Position numbers and translations under genes: made by a program. DNA of 64,000 nt, from the NCBI RefSeq assembly GCF_014287585.1, contig NZ_JACOOJ010000013.1, positions 1-64,000 of the forward strand, written 5' to 3'. The stretch is from Parabacteroides hominis. GTDB taxonomy: Bacteria; Bacteroidota; Bacteroidia; Bacteroidales; Tannerellaceae. Of the stretch, positions 33,259 through 41,763 are shown piece by piece (the stretch's first letter is position 1; each line of letters begins with the position of its first letter). The notes under the pieces were generated by a model that saw only the letters and a program-made list of their open reading frames with translations, was not told where the DNA came from and searched no databases.

Positions 33259-34125
33259 ATGCAACAGATTAAGAACAAAGAATTTGGCGGCGAACGTCCC
33301 CTATTCGCTTCACACGACCTTCAATTGAACAATGTAACCATTCATACCGGAGAATCGGCACTGAAAGAATGCAGCAATATCATCGCGGTAGAATGCCGCT
33401 TCGAGGGAAAATATCCCTTCTGGCACGTAGACGGCTTCGTCATCAAAAACTGCCTGTTCACCGAAGGCAGCCGGGCCGCACTCTGGTATTCGCAGAACCT
33501 CGTAATGACCGACACACGGGTGGAAGCTCCCAAGATGTTCCGTGAAATGGACGGCATCAGATTAGAAAACGTACAGATCCCCGATGCACAGGAAACGCTT
33601 TGGCATTGTCGCAATGTGGAACTGAAAAACGTACAGGTCGACCATGCGGATTATCTTTTCATGCATAGCGAAAACATCAGGATCGAGAATTATGCGCAGA
33701 ATGGCAATTACTCCTTCCAGTACTGCAAAAACGTGGAAATCCGCAATGCGATCATCCATTCGAAAGACGCATTCTGGAACACGGAGAATGTAACCGTCTA
33801 TGACTCCGAAATCAGCGGCGAATACCTGGGCTGGCACTCGAAGAACCTGCGCCTGGTGAACTGCAAGATTTCAGGGACGCAACCGCTTTGCTATGCCCAT
33901 AACCTCGTGATGGAAAACTGCACGATGGCAGACGATTGCGACCTGGCTTTCGAATACAGCAGCGTACACGCCACCATCGAGAGTCCTGTTCACAGCGTGA
34001 AAAACCCGCGTACAGGAAGCATCAAGGCCGAAAGTTATGGAGAAATCATCCTCGACGAGCATGTTAAAGCGCCGGCAGATTGCGAATTAAGATTATTGGA
34101 CGAGCGTACTTGTTTTTCCGCCTGA
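33259..34125 (+). CDS. DUF3737 right-handed beta-helix-like protein
   Basis: 288 residues with no signal peptide. The chain is a long series of short strands with repeated N/C ladders: FVIKNCLFTEGSRAALWYSQ, NVELKNVQVDHADYLFMHSE, IRIENYAQNGNYSFQYCKNV, LRLVNCKISGTQPLCYAHNL. This is the DUF3737 family, a pectate-lyase-like solenoid of unknown function found in many gut bacteria. Its C-terminal part (GEIILDEHVKAPADCEL) matches the family end. It lies 11 bp after the cyclophilin-like gene and 3 bp before the lyase gene. Confidence 0.85.
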   Translation: MQQIKNKEFGGERPLFASHDLQLNNVTIHTGESALKECSNIIAVECRFEGKYPFWHVDGFVIKNCLFTEGSRAALWYSQNLVMTDTRVEAPKMFREMDGIRLENVQIPDAQETLWHCRNVELKNVQVDHADYLFMHSENIRIENYAQNGNYSFQYCKNVEIRNAIIHSKDAFWNTENVTVYDSEISGEYLGWHSKNLRLVNCKISGTQPLCYAHNLVMENCTMADDCDLAFEYSSVHATIESPVHSVKNPRTGSIKAESYGEIILDEHVKAPADCELRLLDERTCFSA

Positions 34126-34128
34126 GTC

Positions 34129-35292
34129 ATGAAATATAACTTCGACGAAATCATCTCTCGCCACGGCACGAACTCCTATAAATGGGACAGCGCCCCCGAC
34201 AGGGATGTATTGCCGATGTGGGTAGCCGATATGGATTTCCGTACGGCTCCCGCCATCGTCCACGCCCTGCAACAGCGTGTGGAACAGGGTATTTTCGGCT
34301 ATACCCGCGTACCGGATGCTTATTACGAAGCCGTAACCGGCTGGTTCGGACGCCGGCACGGCTGGGAGATACGGAGAGAATGGATCATCTATACATCCGG
34401 CGTAGTTCCTGCCGTTTCAGCCATAATCAAGGCATTGACCGTACCGGGCGACAAGGTTTTGGTACAGACACCGGTCTACAACTGCTTTTTCTCTTCCATC
34501 CGCAATAACGGGTGCGAAGTGGCCGGCAATCCGTTGGTCTATGGAAACGGGACGTTTGTCACAGACTATGAAGACCTGGAACGGAAAGCCGCCGACCCGA
34601 AAGTGAAGGTGATGTTGCTTTGCAATCCGCATAATCCTGCCGGACGTGTCTGGACGAAAGAGGAACTCCTGAGAATCGGCGAAATCTGCATCCGCAACGG
34701 CGTAACGGTCGTATCGGACGAGATACATTGCGAACTGGTTTATCCCGGACATACCTATATCCCTTTCGCTTCTCTTTCGGAAGAGTTCCTGCAACACTCG
34801 ATTACCTGCATTTCGCCCAGCAAATCTTTCAATATGGCAGGACTGCAAATAGCGAACATCGTGGCGGCAGACGAGAATATGCGGAGGAAGATAGACAAAG
34901 CAATCAATATAAACGAAGTGTGCGACGTAAATCCTTTCGGGGTAATCGCGACCATCACCGCCTATAACGAATGTGAGGAGTGGTTGGCTCAACTGCTGGA
35001 TTACCTGGAACAGAATTACCTCTGCATGAAAGAATTCTGTCAGGAATATCTGCCGGATTTCCCGGTAACCGTGTTAGAAGGAACCTATCTGGTATGGATG
35101 GACTGCCGTGCCTTGCACAAGTCTTCGGAAGAACTGGAACGCTTGCTGGTTAAAGACGCCAAGTTGTGGCTGAATGCCGGAACCATGTACGGAGCGGAAG
35201 GAGAAGGTTTCATGCGCTGGAACATCGCCTGCCCACGCCCGTTACTGATAAAAGGATTAAAACGGTTCAGGAATTTCGTATATAACCGATAA
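34129..35292 (+). CDS. patB: MalY/PatB-type PLP-dependent C-S lyase or aminotransferase
   Basis: 387 residues, fold type I. Hallmarks are VLPMWVADMDFRTAPAI (28-44), NPHNPAGRVWT (166-176), SDEIHCEL (196-203) and the PLP lysine K232 in SPSKSFNMAG. The WVADMDF signature separates the MalY/PatB cystathionine beta-lyase group from ordinary aminotransferases; these enzymes release H2S, pyruvate and ammonia from cysteine-type thioethers. The gene is placed between DUF3737 and an EamA exporter, 11 bp before the latter, which suggests amino acid or thiol handling. Substrate preference cannot be read from the sequence. Confidence 0.88.
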   Translation: MKYNFDEIISRHGTNSYKWDSAPDRDVLPMWVADMDFRTAPAIVHALQQRVEQGIFGYTRVPDAYYEAVTGWFGRRHGWEIRREWIIYTSGVVPAVSAIIKALTVPGDKVLVQTPVYNCFFSSIRNNGCEVAGNPLVYGNGTFVTDYEDLERKAADPKVKVMLLCNPHNPAGRVWTKEELLRIGEICIRNGVTVVSDEIHCELVYPGHTYIPFASLSEEFLQHSITCISPSKSFNMAGLQIANIVAADENMRRKIDKAININEVCDVNPFGVIATITAYNECEEWLAQLLDYLEQNYLCMKEFCQEYLPDFPVTVLEGTYLVWMDCRALHKSSEELERLLVKDAKLWLNAGTMYGAEGEGFMRWNIACPRPLLIKGLKRFRNFVYNR

Positions 35293-35303
35293 TAGAGATT
35301 GCA

Positions 35304-36233
35304 ATGGAAACAGCCCGGAAACAACTTGCTGTCATCGTCGCATACTTCCTCATTTATGTAGTATGGGGATCGACATATTATTTCATCGGAGTTGCATTGG
35401 AAGGATTTCCGCCATTCCTGCTCGGTGCTTTGCGTTTTACAGCCGCCGGACTGTTATTGCTTGTTTTATGCCGCTTCCATAGGGAACGCATATTCAGGAA
35501 AGAACTTATCCGGCGCTCCGCAGTGAGCGGGATCGTCCTGCTCTTTATCGACATGGCGGTTATCATGCTGGCACAGCGTTATGTGAGCAGCAGCCTGGTT
35601 GCAATCGTGGCTTCTTCAACGGCTGTCTGGATCATGCTGCTCGACGTGCCGATGTGGAAACAGAACTTCCGGAATGTGGCGGCGGCAGGAGGCATCGTCT
35701 TAGGTTTCATCGGAGTCGGACTTTTATACTTCGAACAACTGGATATGAAAACGGATATGCCGCATAGCGAATATGGTATTCTACTGCTGATAGGCGGTTG
35801 CCTGTCGTGGGCGCTCGGCACGCTTTACACGAAATACCGCTCTTGCGGAAGCGAAAGCGCCAACGGTTTCGCAGGTTCTGCATGGCAGATGTTCTCGGCG
35901 AGCGTCATGTTCTGGATATGCGCCGTGACTACAGGCGAAATACAGGAAACCGATTTCGGAGAAGTCCCGCGCAAAGCATGGCTTGCCCTGGCCTACCTGA
36001 TTACTTTCGGCTCCATACTGGCCTATTCCGCATACGTCTGGCTACTGAAAGTACGTCCGGCAACCGAAGTCGCCACCCATGCTTATGTCAATCCGGTCGT
36101 AGCGGTAGCTATCGGAACGGAGTTGGGCAATGAACAGGTGACAACGGTACAATTGGCCGGTCTGATCGTGATTCTGGCAAGTGTCATGCTGGTAAACAGG
36201 AATATTTGTTTCCGATTCAAAAAGAGGACTTAA
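35304..36233 (+). CDS. EamA/DMT-family membrane exporter
   Basis: 309 residues with ten predicted hydrophobic helices in two EamA repeats: the first opens VAYFLIYVVWGSTYYFIGVA and the second GILLLIGGCLSWALGTLYTK. The family exports amino acids and metabolites across the inner membrane. The last residues (RNICFRFKKRT) are basic and cytoplasmic. It is the last of five co-directional genes beginning at 31666, following the C-S lyase by 11 bp, so it may carry a related amino acid. Confidence 0.88.
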   Translation: METARKQLAVIVAYFLIYVVWGSTYYFIGVALEGFPPFLLGALRFTAAGLLLLVLCRFHRERIFRKELIRRSAVSGIVLLFIDMAVIMLAQRYVSSSLVAIVASSTAVWIMLLDVPMWKQNFRNVAAAGGIVLGFIGVGLLYFEQLDMKTDMPHSEYGILLLIGGCLSWALGTLYTKYRSCGSESANGFAGSAWQMFSASVMFWICAVTTGEIQETDFGEVPRKAWLALAYLITFGSILAYSAYVWLLKVRPATEVATHAYVNPVVAVAIGTELGNEQVTTVQLAGLIVILASVMLVNRNICFRFKKRT

Positions 36234-36246
36234 ACTTGAAAACTCT

Positions 36247-37248
36247 TCATTTACCGGTAAAAGAGACCATCCGATCCCCTATCCCGACTTGCTTCTCCGT
36301 CCGGCCCGAACCTTTTTCCTTATAAAGATAGCCTCGGAACATGCCGGTACTGTTGAAAGGCATAGCGATATTTCCATCCTTATCGACAGCGACCAGGCCG
36401 CCATTGCCTTCATTTATATTCAGTTCGGTATTGATAATGTAATCGGCGGCTTTCCCGACCGGCTCTTTCAGGTATTTATAGCGGGCGCAAACATTAAAAG
36501 CTACCGCATGACGGATAAAATATTCCCCATGTCCGGTACAAGAAACAGCGCAACTGTTATTGTCTGCATACGTTCCGGCGCCAATCACCGGAGAATCGCC
36601 GATGCGCCCCCATTTCTTTTTAAACATACCGCCTGTACTGGTCCCAGCCGTCAGATTGCCATCCTTATCCAGAACCACACAGCCGACCGTCCCGTTCTTC
36701 TTGCTTTCCTGCTTTAGTTTTTCAATCCAACTTAAAGTCTTCGGAGTCGCAAAATACATATTATCGACCTGTTCCAGACCTTGCTCTTTGGCGAAAGCGT
36801 CAGCACCCGCACCGCTCAACATTACATGATCCGTCTTTGTCTTGACGGCATAAGCTGCATTAATCGGATGTTTAACAGTTTTCACACCGGTTACCGCACC
36901 GGCAGACAAGTCTTTACCTTCCATTATGGAAGCGTCCAGTTCGAAGGTCCCGTCAGCCGTACAGGTTGCTCCTTTTCCTGCATTAAACAAGGGATTGCTT
37001 TCAAAATAATTAATCACAGCCATGACAGCCTGCGGACCTTCGCCACCGGCAGACAAAATACGGTCGCCAATCATCAAAGCCGAGTCCAAAGCGGCATAAT
37101 ACTGAACGGATTTTTCCGGATCGTCCTGGAGGCCGCCCATATTCCCGGCACCTCCATGTACGACAATCACATACTCACGCTCCTGCGCAAAAGCAGAGAA
37201 GAGCGCACAGGAGCATACGAGACTTAATAAAAACAGTTTCTTTTTCAT
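36247..37248 (-). CDS. Isoaspartyl peptidase/L-asparaginase-type Ntn hydrolase
   Basis: 333 residues from the start at 37248. A signal peptide (LFLLSLVCSCALFSAFAQ) is followed by the family opening YVIVVHGGAGNM. The self-processing site is in KNGTVGCVVLDKDGNLTAGT: the Thr of NGTVG becomes the N-terminal nucleophile after autocleavage; later GDSPVIGAGTYAD and SCTGHGEYFIRH complete the active site. The superfamily includes isoaspartyl dipeptidase, plant-type asparaginase and glycosylasparaginase. It sits 13 bp behind a GH92 mannosidase gene in the same transcript, which makes a role in trimming Asn-linked glycopeptides attractive. The secreted location agrees with that. Confidence 0.88.
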   Translation of the reverse strand: MKKKLFLLSLVCSCALFSAFAQEREYVIVVHGGAGNMGGLQDDPEKSVQYYAALDSALMIGDRILSAGGEGPQAVMAVINYFESNPLFNAGKGATCTADGTFELDASIMEGKDLSAGAVTGVKTVKHPINAAYAVKTKTDHVMLSGAGADAFAKEQGLEQVDNMYFATPKTLSWIEKLKQESKKNGTVGCVVLDKDGNLTAGTSTGGMFKKKWGRIGDSPVIGAGTYADNNSCAVSCTGHGEYFIRHAVAFNVCARYKYLKEPVGKAADYIINTELNINEGNGGLVAVDKDGNIAMPFNSTGMFRGYLYKEKGSGRTEKQVGIGDRMVSFTGK

Positions 37249-37261
37249 GGTAATTACATAT

Positions 37262-39478
37262 TTATTTATACCAGACCGGACCCGGCTGATTTCCCATCTC
37301 AAATTCCAATGTGTCGCCATTCATAATCTGTTCATGGGTAATATAGCTCTTGTCATACGGTCGACCGTTCAGCTTCACTGACTGGATATAAATATTCTCC
37401 CGGCTTACAGCCGGAGCCAGAACCGTGAAGGTCTTGCCATTTGCCAGATGCATCTTTACTTCCGGGAATATAGGAGTTCCGATCTCATACTTACCGCTGA
37501 TCGGATCGACCGGGTAGAAGCCCATCGAACTAAATACGAACCAGGCCGACATCTGTCCGCAATCTTCATTACCGCAGATTCCGTCCGGAGTATTCAAATA
37601 CAGGTTATGCAGGACCTCGGCCACATATTTCTGCGTCTTCCAGGGCTGTCCTACCTTATTATATAAATAAATCACATGATGACTCGGTTCGTTGCCATGA
37701 GCATACTGCCCGATCATGCCGGTGCTGAAAATCGGCAGGTCTTCATCCGATTTCGGAACATATGTGAACATACTGTCCAGCTTCTCCGCGAAGCGTTCTT
37801 TGCTTCCGACCAGGCCGATCAAACCGTCCAGATCCTGGGGTACAGACCAGAAATATTGCCAGCCATTGCTTTCACAGATATCTTCGGTATAATCGTCGGG
37901 GCTGAAGTTTGCGGCGAAATTTCCTTTCTCGTCACGCGGCTGCATAAAAGAAGTGGCCGGATTGTAAACATTCCGGTAGTTCTGAGCACGTTTATAGAAT
38001 TCGTCGGCAATCTCTTTCTTGCCCATCTTCTCTGCCATTGTTGCAATGCAATAATCATCATAGGCATATTCCAATGTCTTGGATAGCGACCAGTTCTCCC
38101 ATTTCTTCGGATCGCTGTAGGCCGGGACATATCCTAACTTCTTGTAATCGCCGATTCCCCGGTAATCATCACGGTTGGCTGTGGCAATGCAAGCCTCAAG
38201 CGCTTTTTCCGGATCGAAATTGCCGATACCTTTCAGATAAGCATCCACTATTACGGGGACGGCATGGTAGCCGATCATCATATTGGTCTCCCAGCCATAC
38301 AAATTCCATAATGGCAAAGCACCATTCTGTTCATAGAATTTCAAGAACCCTTTGATCATATCGTTTGCACGTTCCGGTTCGGTATAGGTAAATAGCGGAT
38401 GGGAAGCGCGATAGGTGTCCCACAACGAAAAAGTAGAATAGTTCGTCCATCCGTCCGCTTTATGGATCTGCTGATCCGGGCCGTAATAGGAACCATCCAC
38501 ATCACTGTAGATAGTCGGAGCGATCATGGAGTGATACAGTGCAGTATAGAACTTCACCAGATCATCGGTATCCGAACTCTTCACCTCTATTTTAGAAAGC
38601 TGCTTGTTCCATGTCTTGGCAGCCTGCGCCTGATAATAATCGAAATCGTCTTTCGGAACCTCTGCACGCAGGTTCTTGCCTGCCCCTTCCATACTGACAC
38701 CGGATATTCCTGTCGTGACTAAGATTTCTTCATCTTTCTCCGTATTGAAATCGAAACGGGCGATATAGGCAGTGCCGATCCAGCCGCGATCCTTCGTCGA
38801 GATGGAAGTCGTATCCAGATGATAAGCCGCGAAGGGTTTCGAGAAACGAGTCTCAAAATAAACATGCTGCAAGGGAGACCAGCCCTGCGAGAAGCGATAT
38901 CCCCGGATCGTCATTGAATCGACCACCTCTATACGCGAATCCAACGTAAAATCCCAGTTCATCGCTTTTTTGAGGTTCAGAAATACGGAAGCCTCCGCTT
39001 TGGGGAACGTATAACGCTGAATACCGCAACGTTCGGTCGCAGTCAACTCGACATTAATATTGTAATCTTTCAACAATACGCGGTAATAGCCAGCCGAAGC
39101 CGCCTCGTCGTTATGCGAGAAAGTCGAATAGATGCCTAAGGGAGCAGGTGCTTCCTTATACGGACGTGTCACCGGCATGAAAGAGATATCGTACAAATCG
39201 CCCGCACCCGTTCCGGACAAATGAGTATGGCTGAAACCGGCGATAGTCGTGTCAGGATAAAAATAACCGGAAATACGATCCCAACCGGGAAGCCCGTTGT
39301 CTGGGCTCAACTGAACCATTCCGAAAGGGACTTGCGCTCCCGGATAGGTATTACCGGTAAAGTCCGTCCCGATAAAAGGATTTACATATTGTGTATAATC
39401 ATCCGCCTCCTGTTGTTTTTCTGGCGTGCAGGCTACCAAAGCCAGCAAGGAGACCGCCAATAAGGATATGTGCCTCAT
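37262..39478 (-). CDS. GH92 family alpha-mannosidase lipoprotein
   Basis: 738 residues from the start at 39478, which yields the lipobox SLLALVACTPEK. GH92 signatures are present: YVNPFIGTDFTGNTYPGAQV, the FSHTHLSGTGAGDLYDISFM motif, FSLWDTYRASHPLFTYTEPE in the catalytic domain and NEPSHHVIYLYNKVGQPWKT, then GNEDCGQMSAWFVFSSMGFY near the end. The family removes alpha-linked mannose from N-glycans with calcium and inversion of configuration. The protein should be exposed at the cell surface or in the periplasm. It has its own promoter and is followed by the Thr-hydrolase gene after 13 bp. Confidence 0.92.
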   Translation of the reverse strand: MRHISLLAVSLLALVACTPEKQQEADDYTQYVNPFIGTDFTGNTYPGAQVPFGMVQLSPDNGLPGWDRISGYFYPDTTIAGFSHTHLSGTGAGDLYDISFMPVTRPYKEAPAPLGIYSTFSHNDEAASAGYYRVLLKDYNINVELTATERCGIQRYTFPKAEASVFLNLKKAMNWDFTLDSRIEVVDSMTIRGYRFSQGWSPLQHVYFETRFSKPFAAYHLDTTSISTKDRGWIGTAYIARFDFNTEKDEEILVTTGISGVSMEGAGKNLRAEVPKDDFDYYQAQAAKTWNKQLSKIEVKSSDTDDLVKFYTALYHSMIAPTIYSDVDGSYYGPDQQIHKADGWTNYSTFSLWDTYRASHPLFTYTEPERANDMIKGFLKFYEQNGALPLWNLYGWETNMMIGYHAVPVIVDAYLKGIGNFDPEKALEACIATANRDDYRGIGDYKKLGYVPAYSDPKKWENWSLSKTLEYAYDDYCIATMAEKMGKKEIADEFYKRAQNYRNVYNPATSFMQPRDEKGNFAANFSPDDYTEDICESNGWQYFWSVPQDLDGLIGLVGSKERFAEKLDSMFTYVPKSDEDLPIFSTGMIGQYAHGNEPSHHVIYLYNKVGQPWKTQKYVAEVLHNLYLNTPDGICGNEDCGQMSAWFVFSSMGFYPVDPISGKYEIGTPIFPEVKMHLANGKTFTVLAPAVSRENIYIQSVKLNGRPYDKSYITHEQIMNGDTLEFEMGNQPGPVWYK

Positions 39479-39502
39479 GTTTACATAATGTTTTAGTCTT
39501 GA

Positions 39503-39510
39503 CAAATATA
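39503..39510 (-). promoter_or_regulatory. -7 box TATATTTG of the GH92 operon
   Basis: Exact TAnnTTTG match on the minus strand, 25 bp upstream of the start codon at 39478. Confidence 0.7.
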
Positions 39511-39514
39511 CAAA

Positions 39515-39549
39515 AAAGAGACGCACAATAAAAACTGTACGTCTCTTCT
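39515..39549 (-). terminator. Intrinsic terminator behind tatC
   Basis: Stem AAGAGACG/CGTCTCTT with a U-rich end on the minus strand, about 27 bp after the tatC stop; it separates tatAC from the GH92 promoter. Confidence 0.75.
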
Positions 39550-39575
39550 ATAACTATTTTACGATGTCCGTAGTT

Positions 39576-40451
39576 TTAGGCCGGTGCAATTTCCGTACTA
39601 TCTTCATCCTCATCATCTGCATCTTCATTCGTATCATTCTTCACAAAGAACGCACTCAATTCAAACAATCCATACAACGGGAAGAATACGATACCCAATG
39701 TGAACGGGTCGCTACTCGGGGTGATAAACGCTGCTGCAACCAACAGCCCCACGATAGCATGCCGTCTGTATTTGTGGAAGAACGAACGTTTCAACAAACC
39801 GATCTTCGACAACAGCCACGAAACCAGCGGCATTTCAAAAACGATTCCCATCACAAAGATCAGCATCAGGAAATTATCCATATACGAATCCAAAGAGACC
39901 TGTTCCGTTATATTGGCACTCAATTGATAGGTTGCCAAAAAGCGCAGCGTCATCGGGAATACCATAAAATATCCGACAGCACATCCAATAAAGAACATGA
40001 TCGTTCCCAAAAGAAATACCCATTTGACATTTTTCTTCTCGTTCTCATACAAAGCCGGGCTGATGAACTTCCAGATTTCCCACATCAGATAAGGGAAAGT
40101 AAGCACAAGCGCCAACCAGAACGAGGTGGTCATGTGAGTAAAGAACTGAGATGCTAATCTGATATTAAACACATCCACGTGAAAATTATCATTACAGAAA
40201 TCAGGCAGGACATCAAACCACGGACTAACATTGACCAGCCACAGGTTCAAATCGCACAACCATCTGTAAAAGATAAAATCAGAATAACAGGGAGCCAATA
40301 CTACGCGGTCAAATATGCCATCGCTACCACGCATAAAGGCAAAACTGCCTATCGCAAAGATAAAGAGCGCTAAAAAAGAACGGAACAAAGTCCAACGAAG
40401 TGCCTCCAGGTGATCCCAAAAGGACATTTCTTCTTGTTCTAATTCTGCCAT
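39576..40451 (-). CDS. tatC: Twin-arginine translocase subunit TatC
   Basis: 291 residues with six membrane helices. The family opening FWDHLEALRWTLFRSFLALF is at residues 11-30; other marks are SPALYENEKKNVKWVFLLGT and FFIGCAVGYFMVFPMTLRFL, then FEMPLVSWLLSKIGLL. A cytoplasmic acidic tail (NDTNEDADDEDEDSTEI) ends the chain. TatC binds the twin-arginine signal and nucleates the TatA pore for export of folded proteins. There is an insertion of about 45 residues between helices 1 and 2 typical of Bacteroidetes. It follows tatA by 3 bp. Confidence 0.93.
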   Translation of the reverse strand: MAELEQEEMSFWDHLEALRWTLFRSFLALFIFAIGSFAFMRGSDGIFDRVVLAPCYSDFIFYRWLCDLNLWLVNVSPWFDVLPDFCNDNFHVDVFNIRLASQFFTHMTTSFWLALVLTFPYLMWEIWKFISPALYENEKKNVKWVFLLGTIMFFIGCAVGYFMVFPMTLRFLATYQLSANITEQVSLDSYMDNFLMLIFVMGIVFEMPLVSWLLSKIGLLKRSFFHKYRRHAIVGLLVAAAFITPSSDPFTLGIVFFPLYGLFELSAFFVKNDTNEDADDEDEDSTEIAPA

Positions 40452-40454
40452 CTT

Positions 40455-40649
40455 TTACTTTTTATCGGTATCGTCTATCTTAATGTCGTCTTCCAACCCT
40501 TTTACACCGTCCTTGAAGTTCTTCACACCTTTACCGATACCTTTCATCAGTTCAGGTATTTTTTTACCACCGAAAAGTAACAAAACAATAATGGCAATGA
40601 TGATAATCTCGCCAGTTCCTAAATTTCCAAGAAATAATAATTGATCCAT
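40455..40649 (-). CDS. tatA: Twin-arginine translocase subunit TatA
   Basis: 64 residues: a single N-terminal helix ([20 protein letters not shown]), the [18 protein letters not shown] hinge and amphipathic helix, and an acidic tail ([11 protein letters not shown]). TatA polymers form the translocation path recruited by TatC, encoded immediately downstream. No separate TatB is visible, as is normal in this phylum. Confidence 0.93.
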   Translation of the reverse strand: MDQLLFLGNLGTGEIIIIAIIVLLLFGGKKIPELMKGIGKGVKNFKDGVKGLEDDIKIDDTDKK

Positions 40650-40693
40650 GATATTGTATAAATTAGTCGTTAATATACCTGTTATCGATGGGG

Positions 40694-40701
40694 CAAAGAT
40701 A
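40694..40701 (-). promoter_or_regulatory. -7 box TATCTTTG of tatAC
   Basis: Exact TAnnTTTG match on the minus strand, 45 bp upstream of the tatA start codon. Confidence 0.7.
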
Positions 40702-40741
40702 CAATTTGTAATGAATAGTACCCCAATTATTCTAAATTTAT

Positions 40742-40749
40742 TACCTTTG
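40742..40749 (+). promoter_or_regulatory. -7 box TACCTTTG of fabD
   Basis: Exact TAnnTTTG match 41 bp upstream of the fabD start codon, divergent from the tatAC promoter. Confidence 0.7.
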
Positions 40750-40790
40750 TGCCATCTTAAAAAACTGAAATTAGAAAAAGATTAGAAAAA

Positions 40791-41672
40791 ATGAAAGCGT
40801 ATGTATTTCCCGGTCAGGGTGCACAGTTTGTCGGAATGGGAAAAGACCTTTACGAAAACAATCCCCTTGCAAAAGAGATGTTCGAAAAGGCTAACGAAAT
40901 CCTCGGTTTCCGCATCACGGATCTAATGTTCGCCGGAACAGACGAAGATCTGCGTCAGACAAAAGTAACACAGCCTGCCATTTTCTTACACTCAGTCATT
41001 CTTGCAAAAACATTAGGTGACCAGTTCAAACCGGATATGACAGCCGGACACTCTTTAGGAGAATTCTCCGCGCTTGTTGCAGCCGGAGCATTGTCTTTCG
41101 AAGACGGACTTGTCCTGGTATCCAAACGTGCCATGGCGATGCAGAAAGCCTGTGAAGCCACTCCCTCGACTATGGCTGCCGTTTTAGCATTGCCTGACGA
41201 AAAAGTAGAAGAGATCTGCGCAAGCATCGAAGGCGAAGTTGTCGTATGTGCAAACTACAATTGTCCGGGACAGCTTGTCATCTCCGGTTCCGTACCAGGT
41301 ATCGATGCCGCATGTGAAAAGATGCTGGCTGCCGGTGCCAAACGTGCACTGAAGCTGAAAGTGGGCGGTGCTTTCCACTCTCCTCTGATGGAACCGGCCC
41401 GTGCAGAACTGGCCGCCGCTATCGAAGCGACCCCGATCCATAAACCGTCTTGCCCTGTTTACCAGAACGTAAGCACAAAAGGCGAAACCTGTCCTGAAAC
41501 AATCAAGGCTAACCTCATCGCCCAACTGACTGCCCCGGTTCGTTGGACACAGAGCGTGCAGAACATGATTGCCGACGGAGCCGATCATTTCATCGAACTG
41601 GGTCCGGGCGCCGTACTTCAGGGATTGGTGAAGAAGATCAACAAGGAAGTGACGACAGAAGGTATGCAATAA
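40791..41672 (+). CDS. fabD: Malonyl-CoA:ACP transacylase
   Basis: 293 residues. FPGQGAQFVGMGKDLYEN opens the chain (6-23); the nucleophile Ser88 is in GHSLGEFSAL (86-95), and the catalytic His in LKVGGAFHSPLMEPAR. A substrate Arg is expected in LVSKRAMAMQ. The enzyme moves malonyl from CoA to acyl carrier protein at the start of type II fatty acid synthesis in the cytoplasm. It is transcribed alone and ends at a strong terminator. Confidence 0.94.
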   Translation: MKAYVFPGQGAQFVGMGKDLYENNPLAKEMFEKANEILGFRITDLMFAGTDEDLRQTKVTQPAIFLHSVILAKTLGDQFKPDMTAGHSLGEFSALVAAGALSFEDGLVLVSKRAMAMQKACEATPSTMAAVLALPDEKVEEICASIEGEVVVCANYNCPGQLVISGSVPGIDAACEKMLAAGAKRALKLKVGGAFHSPLMEPARAELAAAIEATPIHKPSCPVYQNVSTKGETCPETIKANLIAQLTAPVRWTQSVQNMIADGADHFIELGPGAVLQGLVKKINKEVTTEGMQ

Positions 41673-41695
41673 GCAACTGTCAGCTTTTAATATAA

Positions 41696-41737
41696 AAAAA
41701 CAGCGTCGTACGTTTTCGAATGTACGACGCTGTTTTT
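41696..41737 (+). terminator. Intrinsic bidirectional terminator between fabD and the first SusD
   Basis: A 12-bp perfect stem ACAGCGTCGTAC/GTACGACGCTGT with a 10-base loop, A run before and T run after. Confidence 0.9.
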
Positions 41738-41763
41738 CTATTAATAAAGGAGTGCATGTGCTT

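Noticed and set aside
39564-40157. A 197-codon plus-strand frame
   Set aside because: Antisense to tatC and composed of basic, low-quality sequence.
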